Origin: Aeromicrobium sp. Root236
GTDB lineage: Bacteria > Actinomycetota > Actinomycetes > Propionibacteriales > Nocardioidaceae
Direction of reading: 5' to 3'
Assembly: GCF_001428805.1 (NCBI RefSeq)
Contig: NZ_LMIS01000001.1
Location: forward strand, 1,176,529 to 1,240,528
Length of the DNA: 64,000 nucleotides
The position numbers and the translations under genes were made by a program. The notes below the pieces were generated by a model, which did no database searches, was not told the origin of the DNA, and saw only the letters and a program-made list of their open reading frames with translations. Shown piece after piece: positions 1 to 10,529 of this stretch; position 1 is the stretch's first letter; each line of letters opens with the position of its first letter.

Positions 1-1356
1 GAGCCGGTGGAGCTCGTCGACGCCGATGCCCCACACCTCGGGCGAGCCGCCGACCTCGTTGAGCGCCGCGAAGCGGGTGAACCGGTAGAACGTGGTGTCC
101 TCGGTGCCCTTGGCGACGACCATGCCGGAGGTCTGCTGGATGCGGGTGGCGAGCTCGCCCTGAGGGTCGGCACGCACCTGCTGGTCGAGCGCCGTCAGCG
201 CCGCCTCGAGGTCGGGCCGGCGGGAACGGGCCCGCTCGATCGCGTCGGTCCAGGTCGACCCGACCTCGGGCAGGTAGGACCGGTAGACGCCGAACGCGAT
301 CATCGACTCGGCGACGGCTGCACGCGCGGCCTCGACCTCGACGCCCTCGACAAGCGCTGCGATCCGCCGGACCTCGGCGACGAGGATCTGGTCGGTGACG
401 AGCCGGCGCGCCTCCTCCTCGACCGCGGCGTAGTCCGTGCGGACGCCGAGCTTGGTGAACGCGGCCTCTCCTGCCGGATCGAGCAGCACGCCGAACGTCT
501 CGCGCATCGCGTCGTAGCCCGTGGTGCCCTCCACCGGCCAGCTCTCCGGCAGGTGCTCGCCGGGGTGCAGGATCTTCTCGATGACGATCCACGCGTGGGG
601 CGCTCCGTCGCGCAGCCGTTGGACGTACGCCCCGGGGTCGGCGAGTCCGTCGGGGTGGTCGACCCTCAGGCCGGTGACCTCCTCGGCGTTGACCCAGGTG
701 AGGATCTCGCGGTGGGTGTCGTCGAACACCTCGGGCCGCTCGACCGTCACCGCCGCCAAGGTCGTGATGTCGAAGAACCGGCGATAGTTGAGCTCGGTGT
801 TGCCGCGGCGCCAGTCGACCAGCTCGTAGTGCTGCCGGTCGTGGACCTCCTGCGGCGACCCATCACCCGTGCCCGGGGCGATCGGGAAGCGGTGATCGAA
901 GTAGACCAGCTCGTCGCCCTCGACTGTGAGCTTCGCGAGGTCGTCGGCCGAACCCAGCACCGGCACCAGCACGCGACCGCGTGACCAGTCGATGTCGAAA
1001 TGACGCGCGTACGCCGACGCCTCGCCCTCGCGCAGCACGCTGTGCCACCAGGGGTTGGCCGAGGGCACTTCGACTGACATGTGGTTGGGCACGATGTCGA
1101 CGACGACGCCCAGGCCAGCCTCGCGAGCCGCTGCCGTGAGCGAACGGAAGCCGTCCTCGCCGCCCAGCTCCTCGCGCAGGCGGGTCGGGTCGGTGACGTC
1201 GTAGCCGTGGGTCGAGCCGGGCGTCGCCTCCAGGACCGGCGAGACATAGACCGCGCCGACGCCGAGGTCGCGCAGGTAGTCGACGACGGCTCGCGCGTCC
1301 GTGAAGTCGAAGCCGGGCCGCAGCTGCAGTCGATAGGTGGAGGTCGGCGCCGTCAT
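1..1356 (-). CDS. treY: Malto-oligosyltrehalose synthase TreY (C-terminus cut by window edge)
   Basis: Converts the reducing-end alpha-1,4 bond of maltodextrins to the alpha-1,1 bond of maltooligosyl-trehalose, first step of the TreYZ trehalose route in the cytoplasm. The frame is open from ATG at 1356 to base 1, giving 452 residues; family members are usually 700-800, so the C-terminal part lies outside. It begins [16 protein letters not shown], the typical TreY N-terminus, and carries GH13 regions [18 protein letters not shown] (nucleophile Asp) and VIEKIL (acid/base Glu). The start overlaps the treX stop as ATGA, so translation is probably coupled. treZ may follow beyond the left edge. Confidence 0.93.
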   Translation of the reverse strand, partial: MTAPTSTYRLQLRPGFDFTDARAVVDYLRDLGVGAVYVSPVLEATPGSTHGYDVTDPTRLREELGGEDGFRSLTAAAREAGLGVVVDIVPNHMSVEVPSANPWWHSVLREGEASAYARHFDIDWSRGRVLVPVLGSADDLAKLTVEGDELVYFDHRFPIAPGTGDGSPQEVHDRQHYELVDWRRGNTELNYRRFFDITTLAAVTVERPEVFDDTHREILTWVNAEEVTGLRVDHPDGLADPGAYVQRLRDGAPHAWIVIEKILHPGEHLPESWPVEGTTGYDAMRETFGVLLDPAGEAAFTKLGVRTDYAAVEEEARRLVTDQILVAEVRRIAALVEGVEVEAARAAVAESMIAFGVYRSYLPEVGSTWTDAIERARSRRPDLEAALTALDQQVRADPQGELATRIQQTSGMVVAKGTEDTTFYRFTRFAALNEVGGSPEVWGIGVDELHRL

Positions 1357-3491
1357 GCCGCCACCCGCTGCAGGACGACCAGCGAACGGGCGGGCACGTC
1401 GAGCGCGGCACCGGAGTCGAACATGTCGCCTCCGGGCTGCTCCACCGCACCCGTCGCGGTGTCGACGACGACGGTCCAGGTCGCTCCGTAGTCGCCGTCG
1501 GGCAGCGTGAACTCGATGTCCTCGTGGTGCGCGTTGAACGCCAGCAGGAACGAGTCGTCGGTGATCCGCATGCCGCGCACGTCGCGGTCTGCGATCGCGT
1601 CGCCGTTGAGGAACACCGCGATCGACCGGCCGAATGCGTCGTCCCAGTTCTGCTCCTTCATCTCCTCGCCCGACGGCGTGAACCAGGCGATGTCGCGCAG
1701 CTCATCGGCCTTGCGGATCGGCTTGCCCTGGAAGAAGCGGCGACGACGGAACACCGGGTGCCGCCGACGGAACGCGGTCAGCGACGCGGTGAAGTCCAGC
1801 AGGTCGGTCTCGGCCTCCTCGAGGCTCCAGTCGACCCACGCGATCTCGTTGTCCTGGCAGTACGCGTTGTTGTTGCCGCCCTGCGTGCGGCCGAGCTCGT
1901 CGCCGTGCAGCACCATGGGCACGCCCTGCGACAGCAGCATCGTGGCCAGCAGGTTGCGGCGTTGACGGTGTCGCAGCTCCATCACCTCGGCGTCGTCGGT
2001 CGGCCCCTCGACGCCGCAGTTCCACGAGCGGTTGTCGTCCGCGCCGTCGCGACCCTCCTCGCCGTTCGCCTCGTTGTGCTTGTCGTTGTAGGACACCAGG
2101 TCCGTCAGGGTGAACCCGTCATGCGCCGTCACGAAGTTGATCGAGGCGTACGGACGCCGGCCGTTGTCCTGGTAGAGGTCGGACGACCCGGTGATGCGTG
2201 ACGCGAACTCGCCGAGGGTCGCCGGCTCGCCGCGCCAGAAGTCGCGGACCGTGTCGCGGTAGAGCCCGTTCCACTCGGTCCACTGCGGCGGGAACCCGCC
2301 GACCTGGTAGCCGCCCGGACCGACGTCCCACGGCTCGGCGATGAGCTTGACCTGGCTGACGACGGGATCCTGCTGCACGAGCTCGAAGAACGTCGCGAGC
2401 TTGTCGACGTCGTAGAACTCGCGGGCGAGCGTCGCCGCGAGGTCGAAGCGGAAGCCGTCGACGTGCATCTCGGTGACCCAGTAGCGAAGCGAGTCCATGA
2501 TGAGCTGCAGCGTCTGCGGGCTGCGGACGTTGAGCGAGTTGCCGGTGCCGGTGTAGTCCATGTAGTGCCGCTCGTCGTCCTCGACGAGGCGGTAGTAGGC
2601 GCAGTTGTCGATGCCGCGCATCGACAGCGTCGGCCCGAGGTGGTTGCCCTCGGCGGTGTGGTTGTAGACGACGTCGAGGATGACCTCGATGTCGGCCTCG
2701 TGCAGCGCCCGCACCATGCCCTTGAACTCCTCGACTTGCCGGCCGGGTCGCGAGGCGTACGCGTCGTGGGGCGCGAAGAACCCGATCGTGTTGTAGCCCC
2801 AGTAGTTGGTGAGGCCCTTCTCGGACAGGTAGTGGTCGGTGATGAACTGATGCACCGGCAACAGCTCGATCGCCGTGACGCCGAGCGACTTCAGGTGCGC
2901 GACGATCGCTGGGTGCGCGATGCCGGCGTAGGTCCCGCGGAGGCTCTCGGGGACGTGCGGGTGGGTCTGCGTCAGGCCCTTGACGTGCGCCTCGTAGATC
3001 ACGGTCTCGTTGTAGGGCGTACGAGGCTGCCGGTCGTTGGCCCAGTCGAAGAACGGGTTGACCACCAGGGAGTACGGCACGTGGCCGGCCGAGTCGTCGT
3101 CGTTGCGCTCATCCGGGTTGTCCAGGTCGTACGCGAACAGGGCCGGGTTCCAGTCGAGCTCGCCGCCGATCGCCTTGGCGTACGGGTCGATCAACAGCTT
3201 GTTGGGGTTGCAGCGCAAGCCGTTGGCGGGGTCGTACGGGCCGTGCACGCGGTAGCCGTAGCGCTGACCGGGACCCACGCCGAGCAGGAAGCCGTGGTGG
3301 ACGAACCCGTCGACCTCCTCAAGCCGCACGCGCGTCTCGGTGCCTTCCTCGTCGAACAGGCACAGCTCGACGTGGTCGGCTGCCTCCGAGAACAGCGCGA
3401 AGTTAGTGCCGGTGCCGTCGAACGTCGCGCCCAACGGATAGGACCTGCCTGGCCAAGGCTGCACGGACTTCCCCTCGTCGATGTCGGTCAT
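1353..3491 (-). CDS. glgX: Glycogen debranching enzyme (TreX/GlgX type)
   Basis: Isoamylase-type GH13 enzyme of 712 residues that cuts alpha-1,6 branches of glycogen and supplies linear maltodextrins to TreY. An N-terminal CBM48-like domain ([20 protein letters not shown]) precedes the barrel. Catalytic regions are visible: [19 protein letters not shown] (nucleophile Asp), IAEPWD (Glu) and FVTAHDGFT (Asp). The length is normal for GlgX/TreX. Both ends overlap neighbours by ATGA (malQ upstream, treY downstream), so malQ-glgX-treY is a tight operon. The trehalose context favours the TreX role over pure glycogen catabolism. Confidence 0.95.
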   Translation of the reverse strand: MTDIDEGKSVQPWPGRSYPLGATFDGTGTNFALFSEAADHVELCLFDEEGTETRVRLEEVDGFVHHGFLLGVGPGQRYGYRVHGPYDPANGLRCNPNKLLIDPYAKAIGGELDWNPALFAYDLDNPDERNDDDSAGHVPYSLVVNPFFDWANDRQPRTPYNETVIYEAHVKGLTQTHPHVPESLRGTYAGIAHPAIVAHLKSLGVTAIELLPVHQFITDHYLSEKGLTNYWGYNTIGFFAPHDAYASRPGRQVEEFKGMVRALHEADIEVILDVVYNHTAEGNHLGPTLSMRGIDNCAYYRLVEDDERHYMDYTGTGNSLNVRSPQTLQLIMDSLRYWVTEMHVDGFRFDLAATLAREFYDVDKLATFFELVQQDPVVSQVKLIAEPWDVGPGGYQVGGFPPQWTEWNGLYRDTVRDFWRGEPATLGEFASRITGSSDLYQDNGRRPYASINFVTAHDGFTLTDLVSYNDKHNEANGEEGRDGADDNRSWNCGVEGPTDDAEVMELRHRQRRNLLATMLLSQGVPMVLHGDELGRTQGGNNNAYCQDNEIAWVDWSLEEAETDLLDFTASLTAFRRRHPVFRRRRFFQGKPIRKADELRDIAWFTPSGEEMKEQNWDDAFGRSIAVFLNGDAIADRDVRGMRITDDSFLLAFNAHHEDIEFTLPDGDYGATWTVVVDTATGAVEQPGGDMFDSGAALDVPARSLVVLQRVAA

Positions 3492-5455
3492 GATGCGGGC
3501 CGGGCCGCACGGAGCGGGGCCACGGCCGCGTGTACCCGTTCATCGGAAAAGAACGCGTCGAGCGTGACGGGAAGTGGGATGCGCCAGTTGGGATACTCGT
3601 CGACCGTGCCCGGCAGGTTGGGCTGCTGCACCTGTCCGACGGCGTCCGCTGGCGAGCTGAGCACGAGCCTCGACGCCGCCTTGGCGATGACCGCGTGCAG
3701 CGCCACCACCGGGTCGTCGGCCGGGATGCCCTCGGCCTTCAGCAGGTCGAACAGGGCCTCACGGTCGGCCGCGGCTTGGGCGTACGCCTTGTCGGCCGGT
3801 CCGTCGAGCAGGCCGAGGTCGGCCTGGACGCGGATGCGCTCGTCCTGCAGCCACCCGCTGACCGTCGGCAGGTCGTGGGTGCTGATGCTCGCCATCGTCT
3901 CGGGCTCCCAGTCCTGCGGCGGCACGTGCGGCTGCCCTGGCACGTCCCAGTCGCGCTCGAACCACAGCACCGCCGAGCTCAGGATGCCGCGTTCGTGCAT
4001 CGTCTCGGTGACGACCTCCTCGACCGTGCCGAGGTCCTCGCCGACGACGATCGCACCGACGCGATGTGCCTCGAGCGTCAGCACTGCGAGCATGACGTCG
4101 GAGTCGTAGTGCACGTACGTCCCGCGGTGCGCGGGCTCGCCCGGCGGGATCCACCACAGGCGCCACAGGCCCGCGATGTGGTCGATGCGGATGCCGTCGC
4201 CATGCCGCAGGACGCTGCGGATGACGTCGCGGAACGGCGCGTAGCCGGACTCGGCGAGCTTGTCGGGCCGCCACGGCGGCAGGCCCCAGTCCTGGCCGAG
4301 CGGGTTGAACGCGTCGGCGGGACACCCGACGCGTACGTCGGAGGCGAACGTGTCCTGCAGTGCCCACGCGTCGGCGCCGCCGGGATGCACCCCGACCGGG
4401 AGGTCGTGGACGATGCCGACGGACATGCCGGCGTCGTGCGCGGCGACCCGGGCGGCGTCGAGCTGTTCGCGGCAGAGCACCTGGAGCCAGGCATGGAAGT
4501 CGATGCGGGACGCCAAGGGCGTCCGGGCCTCGGCCACGGCGTCGCCCGCGGGATCGCGAAGCTCCTCGGGCCACTCGCGCCAGTCCGCGCCGTGCAGCTC
4601 CGCGAGCGCGGCGAACGTCGCGTACGCGTCGAGGTCGGGGTCGTTCCGGTCGATCTTGCCGGCGTGGACCCAGAGCAGCTCGAGCGCGGCCAGCTTGGCT
4701 GCCCAGACGGCGTCGTAGTCGACCAGCTCAGTCCCCTGGGCGGGCAGCAGCGCGAGCACGTCCTCGCGCGTCCTGTCGTCGGCGGCCGCGAACGCTGCGG
4801 TGTCGGTCACCCGGAGGTAGAGCGGGTTGGCGAAGCGCCGGCTCGCCGGGGAGTAGGGCGAGCGCTCCAGCGGGTGCGACGGCATGAACGCCTGCACCGG
4901 GTTGACGAGGAGCACGCCGGCGCCCTGCTCGGACCCGGCGCGGCGGGCCATCTCGGCAAGGTCGCCGTAGTCACCCATCCCCCACGACTGGGCGGACCGC
5001 AGGGCGTACAGCTGCAGCATCCAGCCCCAGGTGCGCGGCACCTCGGGCATGCGGGGCGGCGCGACGACGACGGTGATCTCCTGGTCGCCGGCGGTCAGGC
5101 GGTGCCAGCCGAGCGGCAGGTCCTCGGGCAGCTCACCCTCGACGTCGAGCGTCGACCCGTCCTCGAGCAGCAGCCGGCCCGAGACGCCGACCTCGCGCGT
5201 CGTCCCCTGCGTGACGGCGATCGTCGCGGGCAGCGGCCGACGGGCACGTTCGACCTCGACGAGCGCGAGCTCCCGCTCGATCGACTCGGCGCTGCCGGCG
5301 TCGACGTCCAAGCGGGCCAGCACGGCGACCACGATCTCGTCGTCGACCGTGACGAGCTCACGGTCCGAGCCCTCGTAGGTCATGGCGACGCCGTGGGCGG
5401 CGGCGAGCCGGCTCAGCGCGTCAGAGTCGTCGGTCGCGGCCATGCGGTCCAGCAT
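3488..5455 (-). CDS. malQ: 4-alpha-glucanotransferase (amylomaltase)
   Basis: GH77 disproportionating enzyme that transfers maltosyl and longer units between maltodextrins. 655 residues, with the N-terminal extension common in actinobacterial MalQ. Signature regions: [26 protein letters not shown] (nucleophile Asp), VGEDLGTV (Glu) and [11 protein letters not shown] (Asp). It is the first gene of the malQ-glgX-treY operon and its stop overlaps the glgX start (ATGA). Two in-frame ATGs (5455 and 5443) could start it; neither has a strong Shine-Dalgarno sequence, so the exact N-terminus is open. Confidence 0.95.
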   Translation of the reverse strand: MLDRMAATDDSDALSRLAAAHGVAMTYEGSDRELVTVDDEIVVAVLARLDVDAGSAESIERELALVEVERARRPLPATIAVTQGTTREVGVSGRLLLEDGSTLDVEGELPEDLPLGWHRLTAGDQEITVVVAPPRMPEVPRTWGWMLQLYALRSAQSWGMGDYGDLAEMARRAGSEQGAGVLLVNPVQAFMPSHPLERSPYSPASRRFANPLYLRVTDTAAFAAADDRTREDVLALLPAQGTELVDYDAVWAAKLAALELLWVHAGKIDRNDPDLDAYATFAALAELHGADWREWPEELRDPAGDAVAEARTPLASRIDFHAWLQVLCREQLDAARVAAHDAGMSVGIVHDLPVGVHPGGADAWALQDTFASDVRVGCPADAFNPLGQDWGLPPWRPDKLAESGYAPFRDVIRSVLRHGDGIRIDHIAGLWRLWWIPPGEPAHRGTYVHYDSDVMLAVLTLEAHRVGAIVVGEDLGTVEEVVTETMHERGILSSAVLWFERDWDVPGQPHVPPQDWEPETMASISTHDLPTVSGWLQDERIRVQADLGLLDGPADKAYAQAAADREALFDLLKAEGIPADDPVVALHAVIAKAASRLVLSSPADAVGQVQQPNLPGTVDEYPNWRIPLPVTLDAFFSDERVHAAVAPLRAARPAS

Positions 5456-5675
5456 CCCCGGTGCCGGGGCGGCTTTCCAAACCGGTGGTCACGTACGCCG
5501 CCCGGGCGCGCAGCTGGCGCGGCGGGTCGAAGATCGCCAAGCCGCGTGCGGCGAGCATGCGGGCGAGGAGCAGAGACGTGCGCATGGACGTGCGGGTACC
5601 CCGTTCGAGCGGGTCGAACCGCTCAGCGCCCGCTGGCTCTGCCCAATCTCAGCTGCCGCTGGCTCTGCCCAATTC
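5456..5675. other. Intergenic region upstream of malQ with short tandem repeats
   Basis: 220 bases between the enoyl-CoA hydratase stop and the malQ start, both minus strand. The right part (about 5626-5690) holds two and a half tandem copies of a 25-27 base unit read as CCGCTGGCTCTGCCCAAT plus CTCAGC on the plus strand. The last partial copy runs into the hydratase 3' end. The rest must contain the malQ promoter, but I see no convincing -10/-35 pair. A short minus-strand ORF starting near 5585 runs into malQ out of frame and is not called. Confidence 0.5.
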
Positions 5676-5690
5676 TCAGCTCCCGCTGAA
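5627..5690. repeat. Imperfect tandem repeat, ~26-bp unit
   Basis: Units read GCCCGCTGGCTCTGCCCAAT then CTCAGCTG, and CCGCTGGCTCTGCCCAATT then CTCAGCTC, followed by a partial CCGCTGA. The copies differ by single-base indels. The array overlaps the last codons of the hydratase gene, so the C-terminal residues of that protein may have been shaped by the repeat. Confidence 0.6.
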
Positions 5691-6455
5691 GGTTGCCTTG
5701 CCTGGCCCGTTCTCGATGAACGAGTCCATGCCCGCGGACTGGTCGTCGGTCGCCCACAGCGCGGCGAACTCCGAGCGCTCGATCTCCAGGCCCGTCTGCA
5801 GGTCGACCTCGAGGCCGCGGTCGACGGCGCTCTTGGCCGCGCGCAGTGCGAGCGCGGGACCGCCGACGAACTGCGAGGCCCACTCGACCGACTTGAGGTA
5901 GACCTCGTCAGCGGGGTGCAGCTGGTCGACGAGGCCGATCGCCAGCGCCTCATGGGCGTCCACGAAGCGGCCGGTGTAGATCAGGTCCTTGGCCTTGGCG
6001 GGGCCGACGAGGCGGGCCAGCCGCTGCGTGCCACCCGCGCCGGGGATGATGCCGAGCAGGATCTCGGGCTGCCCGAGCTTGGCGTTGTCGGCGGCAAAAC
6101 GTACGTCGGTCGCCAGCGCCACCTCGCAGCCGCCGCCGAGCGCGAAGCCCGTGATCGCCGAGATCGTGGGCTTGCCGAGCGCGGCGAGCGACCGGGTGAA
6201 TGCCTGCAGCAGGTGGGCGTGCCGGCTGATGTCCTGGTAGGACATCGCGGCCATCTCCTTGATGTCGGCACCGGCCGCGAAGGCCCGCTCGCCGCCGTAG
6301 ACGACGACCGCGGCGACGTCGTCGCGGCCATCAGCCTCGTCGCACGCCTCGATGATCTCTCGCTGCATCTGCGCGTCCAGGGCGTTCATCTTGGGCCGGT
6401 CGAGCCGGATCGTGCCCACCCCGTCGCTGACCTCGAGTCGTACGAACTCACCCAT
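5676..6455 (-). CDS. Enoyl-CoA hydratase/isomerase family protein
   Basis: Crotonase-fold enzyme of 259 residues, probably hydrating 2-enoyl-CoA to 3-hydroxyacyl-CoA in beta-oxidation or the C4-CoA cycle. Oxyanion-hole regions AFAAGADIKEM and GFALGGGCEVALATDVRFAA are present. The two Glu residues of classical hydratases appear in GGGCEVALA and GQPEILLGIIPGAGGTQRL. The start follows GGAGGCACG (RBS), with a possible -10 TATGCT about 45 bases upstream. It stands alone between the malQ operon and the sugar kinase. Substrate length cannot be told from sequence. Confidence 0.9.
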   Translation of the reverse strand: MGEFVRLEVSDGVGTIRLDRPKMNALDAQMQREIIEACDEADGRDDVAAVVVYGGERAFAAGADIKEMAAMSYQDISRHAHLLQAFTRSLAALGKPTISAITGFALGGGCEVALATDVRFAADNAKLGQPEILLGIIPGAGGTQRLARLVGPAKAKDLIYTGRFVDAHEALAIGLVDQLHPADEVYLKSVEWASQFVGGPALALRAAKSAVDRGLEVDLQTGLEIERSEFAALWATDDQSAGMDSFIENGPGKATFSGS

Positions 6456-6542
6456 CGTGCCTCCAGCCGCGTCGTCGGCGGTCGTCCCGCCATCGCGACG
6501 AGCATAGGACAGCGACGACGGCGGGCCCGACCACCCCGAACG

Positions 6543-7462
6543 TCAGGACGCGATCGGCGGCAGCTCCTCGCGCGTCGGCGGTTCGGCACCGGCACGCCCG
6601 ACGGTGATCGCCGCCGAGATGTTGGCGTGGTGCATGTACGAGCGCAGGTCCGACAGCGACAGTCCCCGGACACCCGCCGCCGGGTCTGCGGTGTCCGAGG
6701 CGACCAGACCCGTCGTCACCATGGCGTCGATGAGCCCTGACATGTAGGAGTCGCCGGCGCCCACGGTGTCGATGACCGGCGTCGTCGACGAGGCCACGTG
6801 CACCTCGCCCGCCGAGTGCACCGCGAACGAGCCGCGAGCACCCGCCGTGATGACCACCAGGCCGGCCCCGAGGCCGATCCAACGGCGCGCCACGACAGTG
6901 GGCGCGATGCCCGGGTAGAGCCAGTCGAGATCCTCGTCGCTGACCTTCACCACTCCGCACGACGCCACGAGCCGGGTCAGGCGGTCGATCACGGCGTCAC
7001 GGTCGTCGAGCAACCGCGGCCGGATGTTGGGGTCGAACGTGACGAGGGCCGTCTCGGACGCTCGCTTGACGAGCTCCTCGACCGCGTCGGCGCCCGGTCC
7101 GAGGCACGCTGCGATCGACCCGGTGTGCACGAGCGGCCCGATCGGCAGCGATTCCAGGCCGTCCGGGTCCCACGCGATGTCGAAGTCGTACCGCGCGGCG
7201 CCGCGGGCGTCGAGCCAAGCCGTCGCCGTCGACGTGGGACCCGGACCCACGCTCAAGGGCGCGAGCCTGACGTCGCTCCGCTCGAGGGCTGCGCGGACCA
7301 CGCGTCCGCGCTCGTCGTCGCCGAGGCTCGTGGCGAGCATGACCGGATGGCCCAGGCGACCCAGGCCGACCGCGACGTTCGCCGGGCTGCCCCCGGGATG
7401 CTCGCTCCGCCGGCCGTCCGACCGCACCACGATGTCGACGAGCGACTCCCCCACGACCAGGA

Positions 7463-7466
<4 letters not shown>
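6543..7466 (-). CDS. PfkB-family sugar kinase (probable fructokinase)
   Basis: Ribokinase/PfkB kinase of 307 residues with the N-terminal substrate motif GGSPANVAVGLGRLG and the C-terminal DTVGAGDSYMSG anion-hole/catalytic-base signature. The start is GTG at 7466, overlapping the stop of the ATPase gene as GTGA. It is the last gene of the importer operon, so it most likely phosphorylates the imported sugar. The fructose assignment rests on the FrcBCA-like importer and kinase resemblance; ribose or another ketose is possible. Confidence 0.88.
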
Positions 7467-8220
<754 letters not shown>

Positions 8221-8224
<4 letters not shown>

Positions 8225-9273
8225 GCGCGTACCTTCCTGATCCACTGGTCGACGGAGACCGCGACGATGACGAGGACACCGACAGCGAGCGTTTGGTAGA
8301 GCGGGTCGTAGCCGGCGAGGCTCAGCCCGTTGCGGAAGACGCCGACGATCAGGGCGCCGATCAGGCTGCCCCAGAGCGCGCCGCGACCGCCGAAGAGGCT
8401 CGTGCCGCCGATCACCACGGCGGTGATCGAGTCGAGGTTGGCGTCGACGCCGGCGTTGGGGCTCGCGGCGTTGACCCGGCCCATGAGGATCCAGCCGGCC
8501 GCGGCGAACAACGCGCCGGCGGTGACGTAGACGCTGAGAATGACGCGCGTGACGTGGATGCCGCTCAGGCGAGCCGACTCCGCATCGTCGCCGACGGCGT
8601 ACACGTGACGGCCCCACGTCGTCTGGCTCAAGGCGAACGCCATCCCGACGTACATCAGGATCATCAGCACCACGCCGTACGTGATCTGGGCACCGGCGAC
8701 GTCGAACGACTTGCCGGTCCAGGTCAGCAGCTCAGGCATCTCGATGCCCCGGACCGTGGCGCCGTCGGAGTAGAGCAGCGCAACGGCGGTGAACACGTTG
8801 AAGGTGCCGAGCGTGACGATGAACGGCGGCAGGTTGAGCCGCGTGACGAGGACGCCGTTGATGACACCGGTCGCCACGCCGATGACGAGGGCAGCGAACA
8901 GGGCGAGCGGCCCGGGCCAGCCGTGGTCAGTCGCGACACCGGCCGCGACGAGCGTCGACAGGATCATCGCGGCGCCGACGGACAGGTCGATGCCGGCGGT
9001 CAGCACGATGAGGGTCTGCCCGATCGCGAGCGCGCCGATGACGGCGACCTGCTGCACGACGAGCGAAAGGTTGGCGCTGCTGAGGAATCGGTCGTTGAGG
9101 AGGCCGAACGCGATCATCGAGATGATCAGCACGACGGCCGGGCTCAGCGCCGGATAGCGATGCAGCAGGGTGCGCAGCCGGTCGAGCGGGCTCGGCGGGC
9201 GGGTCAGGCCGGCGTCGGTCAGCACCTCGAGCGGGTGGTCGACGAGCGCGGTGTCTTCGGGTTGGTGGGTCAT
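8221..9273 (-). CDS. Sugar ABC transporter permease (FrcC/RbsC type)
   Basis: 350-residue integral membrane permease of the CUT2 group with about 8-10 hydrophobic segments, beginning YPALSPAVVLIISMIAFG near residue 40. Typical family stretches are GQTLIVLTAGIDLSVGA, VTLGTFNVFTAVALL and AVVIGGTSLFGGRG. ATG at 9273 follows GAGAGGACC and gives the cytoplasmic N-terminus MTHQPEDT; a longer reading to 9333 is Arg/Pro-rich and lacks an RBS. It is co-transcribed with the binding protein upstream, across a hairpin, and with the ATPase downstream. Confidence 0.93.
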
Positions 9274-9310
9274 GGCGGGTGGTCCTCTCGATCTGGGTCG
9301 GGGGCGGGAG

Positions 9311-9340
9311 CGGCGGGGTGCCCGTGAGGACACCCCGCCG
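9311..9340 (-). terminator. Intercistronic hairpin after the binding-protein gene
   Basis: Perfect 10-bp stem CGGCGGGGTG / CACCCCGCCG with a 10-base loop, just after the frcB-like stop and before the permease start. There is no clear U-tract. Such hairpins commonly stabilise the abundant binding-protein mRNA and reduce read-through to the membrane components; that role is inferred. Confidence 0.6.
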
Positions 9341-9348
9341 TCGTGCGC

Positions 9349-10434
9349 TCAGCCCCAGCAGGTGGACTTGCCGGCCGTGGTGTCGACGCTCTCGACGCCG
9401 TCCTGCGGCTCGTCGGTCACGAGCTTGACGCCCGTGTCGAAGAAGTCGAGACCGGGGCTGGTCTTCGGCTTCGTGCCGTCCTTGGCGAGCTTGGCGATCG
9501 CCTCGACGCCCTTGGCCGCCATCTCGAGCGGGTACTGCTGAGCGGTCGCCCCGATGATCCCGTCCTTCACGTAGCCGATTCCGGCGCATCCACCGTCGAT
9601 CGAGACGATCGTGACGCCCTTCTCCTTGCCCGCACTCTTCAGGGCCTGGTACGCGCCGTAGGCGGCGGGCTCGTTGATCGTGTAGACCACGTTGATGTCG
9701 GGGTTCTTCGACAGGCACGTCTCCATCGCGGTGGTGCCGCCGTCCTCGGCGCCGTTGGTCGCCTCGTTGCAGACGATCTGGTAGTCGCCGCCGCTGTAGG
9801 AGCCGGACTTGGCCTCGTCGGCGTTCTTCTTCTTGTCCTTGGTCGGGATGCCCATGCCGGTGAGGAAGCCCTGGTCGCGGTTGTAGTCAACCGAGACGAC
9901 CTTGTCGTTGAACAGGTCGAGCATCGCGATGACGGCCTTCTTGCCGTCGAGCTTCTTGGCGGTCCAGGAGCCGATCGCCTCGCCGGCCTTGAAGTTGTCG
10001 GTCGCGAACGTGATGTCGACCGCGTCCGCAGGGTCGGGCGGGGTGTCGAGGGCGATGACGAAGAGCCCGGCGTCACGCGCCTTCTGGATCGCGTCGACGA
10101 CACCGGGGCCGTTGGGGGTGATGAGGATGCCCTTCTGGCCGAGCGAGATCGCGTTCTCGATCGCCTGGATCTGGGTGTCCTCGTCGCCGTCGGTCTTACC
10201 GGCCGCGAGCTTGAGGTCGACGCCGTTGGCCTTCGCGGCCTTCTTGGCGCCGTTCTCCATCGCGACGAAGAACGGGTTGCTGGTCGTCTTGACGATGAGG
10301 GAGACGCCGACGTCGCCCGAACCACCGGAGCCGGAGTCGGAGCCGGAGCCGCACGCCGCGAGCATCAGCGTGGATGCCAGGACCGCAGTCGCGGCGGCCG
10401 CGAAGCGGCGTCGGGAGACAGATGGTGTTTTCAC
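9349..10434 (-). CDS. Sugar ABC transporter substrate-binding lipoprotein (FrcB/RbsB type)
   Basis: 361-residue periplasmic-binding-protein-fold lipoprotein that captures the sugar outside the membrane. The signal peptide has an Arg-rich start (SVSRRRFAAAATAV) and lipobox LMLAACG, with Cys lipidation expected. The body has the type-1 PBP pattern VSLIVKTTSNPFFVAMENGA and a C-terminal AQQYPLEMAAKGVEA. Start GTG at 10434 is preferred over 10449 because GAGAGGA lies six bases upstream. Some SRR spacing also resembles a twin-arginine-like signal, but there is no RR pair before a long hydrophobic Tat core. First gene of the importer operon. Confidence 0.93.
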   Translation of the reverse strand: MKTPSVSRRRFAAAATAVLASTLMLAACGSGSDSGSGGSGDVGVSLIVKTTSNPFFVAMENGAKKAAKANGVDLKLAAGKTDGDEDTQIQAIENAISLGQKGILITPNGPGVVDAIQKARDAGLFVIALDTPPDPADAVDITFATDNFKAGEAIGSWTAKKLDGKKAVIAMLDLFNDKVVSVDYNRDQGFLTGMGIPTKDKKKNADEAKSGSYSGGDYQIVCNEATNGAEDGGTTAMETCLSKNPDINVVYTINEPAAYGAYQALKSAGKEKGVTIVSIDGGCAGIGYVKDGIIGATAQQYPLEMAAKGVEAIAKLAKDGTKPKTSPGLDFFDTGVKLVTDEPQDGVESVDTTAGKSTCWG

Positions 10435-10463
10435 GATGATTCCTCTCACAACGCCAGACCGTC

Positions 10464-10477
10464 TGACATCGTTGTCA
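10464..10477. promoter_or_regulatory. LacI-family operator O1 upstream of the importer operon
   Basis: TGACATCGTTGTCA, arms TGACA/TGTCA around a central CG step, typical for LacI-family sites. It lies at or just after the transcription start predicted from the minus-strand promoter at 10484-10512, where bound repressor would block the importer operon. Confidence 0.75.
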
Positions 10478-10483
10478 TAAAGT

Positions 10484-10512
10484 GTTCTACCTCACACAGA
10501 ATCACGCGTCAA
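10484..10512 (-). promoter_or_regulatory. Promoter of the sugar importer operon
   Basis: Reading the minus strand, TTGACG (10512-10507), a 17-base spacer and TAGAAC (10489-10484) form a good sigma-70-type promoter. The start would fall near 10477, at the edge of operator O1, leaving a 5' leader of about 43 bases with the GAGAGGA RBS. Confidence 0.65.
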
Positions 10513-10516
10513 GGGC

Positions 10517-10529
10517 TAGGCTGTGTCTC
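10517..10529 (+). promoter_or_regulatory. Leaderless -10 box of the LacI gene
   Basis: TAGGCT followed by seven bases and the ATG at 10530. No Shine-Dalgarno sequence is present, which suggests transcription starting at the ATG. Confidence 0.6.

Noticed and set aside
2463..4109. Long plus-strand open frames opposite glgX and malQ
   Set aside because: Typical high-GC shadow frames, Arg/Val/Asp-rich without domains, antisense to genes with intact catalytic motifs.
5438..5585. Small minus-strand ORF starting MRTSLLLARMLAARG upstream of malQ
   Set aside because: It runs into malQ in another frame, has no clear RBS or -10, and I see no family signal; it could be checked by conservation.
5456..5675. 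Possible tRNA or small RNA in the malQ upstream gap
   Set aside because: No cloverleaf or other RNA pattern seen, only the tandem repeat.
8225..8617. N-terminal extension of the importer ATPase
   Set aside because: Arg/Arg-Asp-rich shadow of the permease gene; the ATGA overlap and family start place the ATG at 8224.
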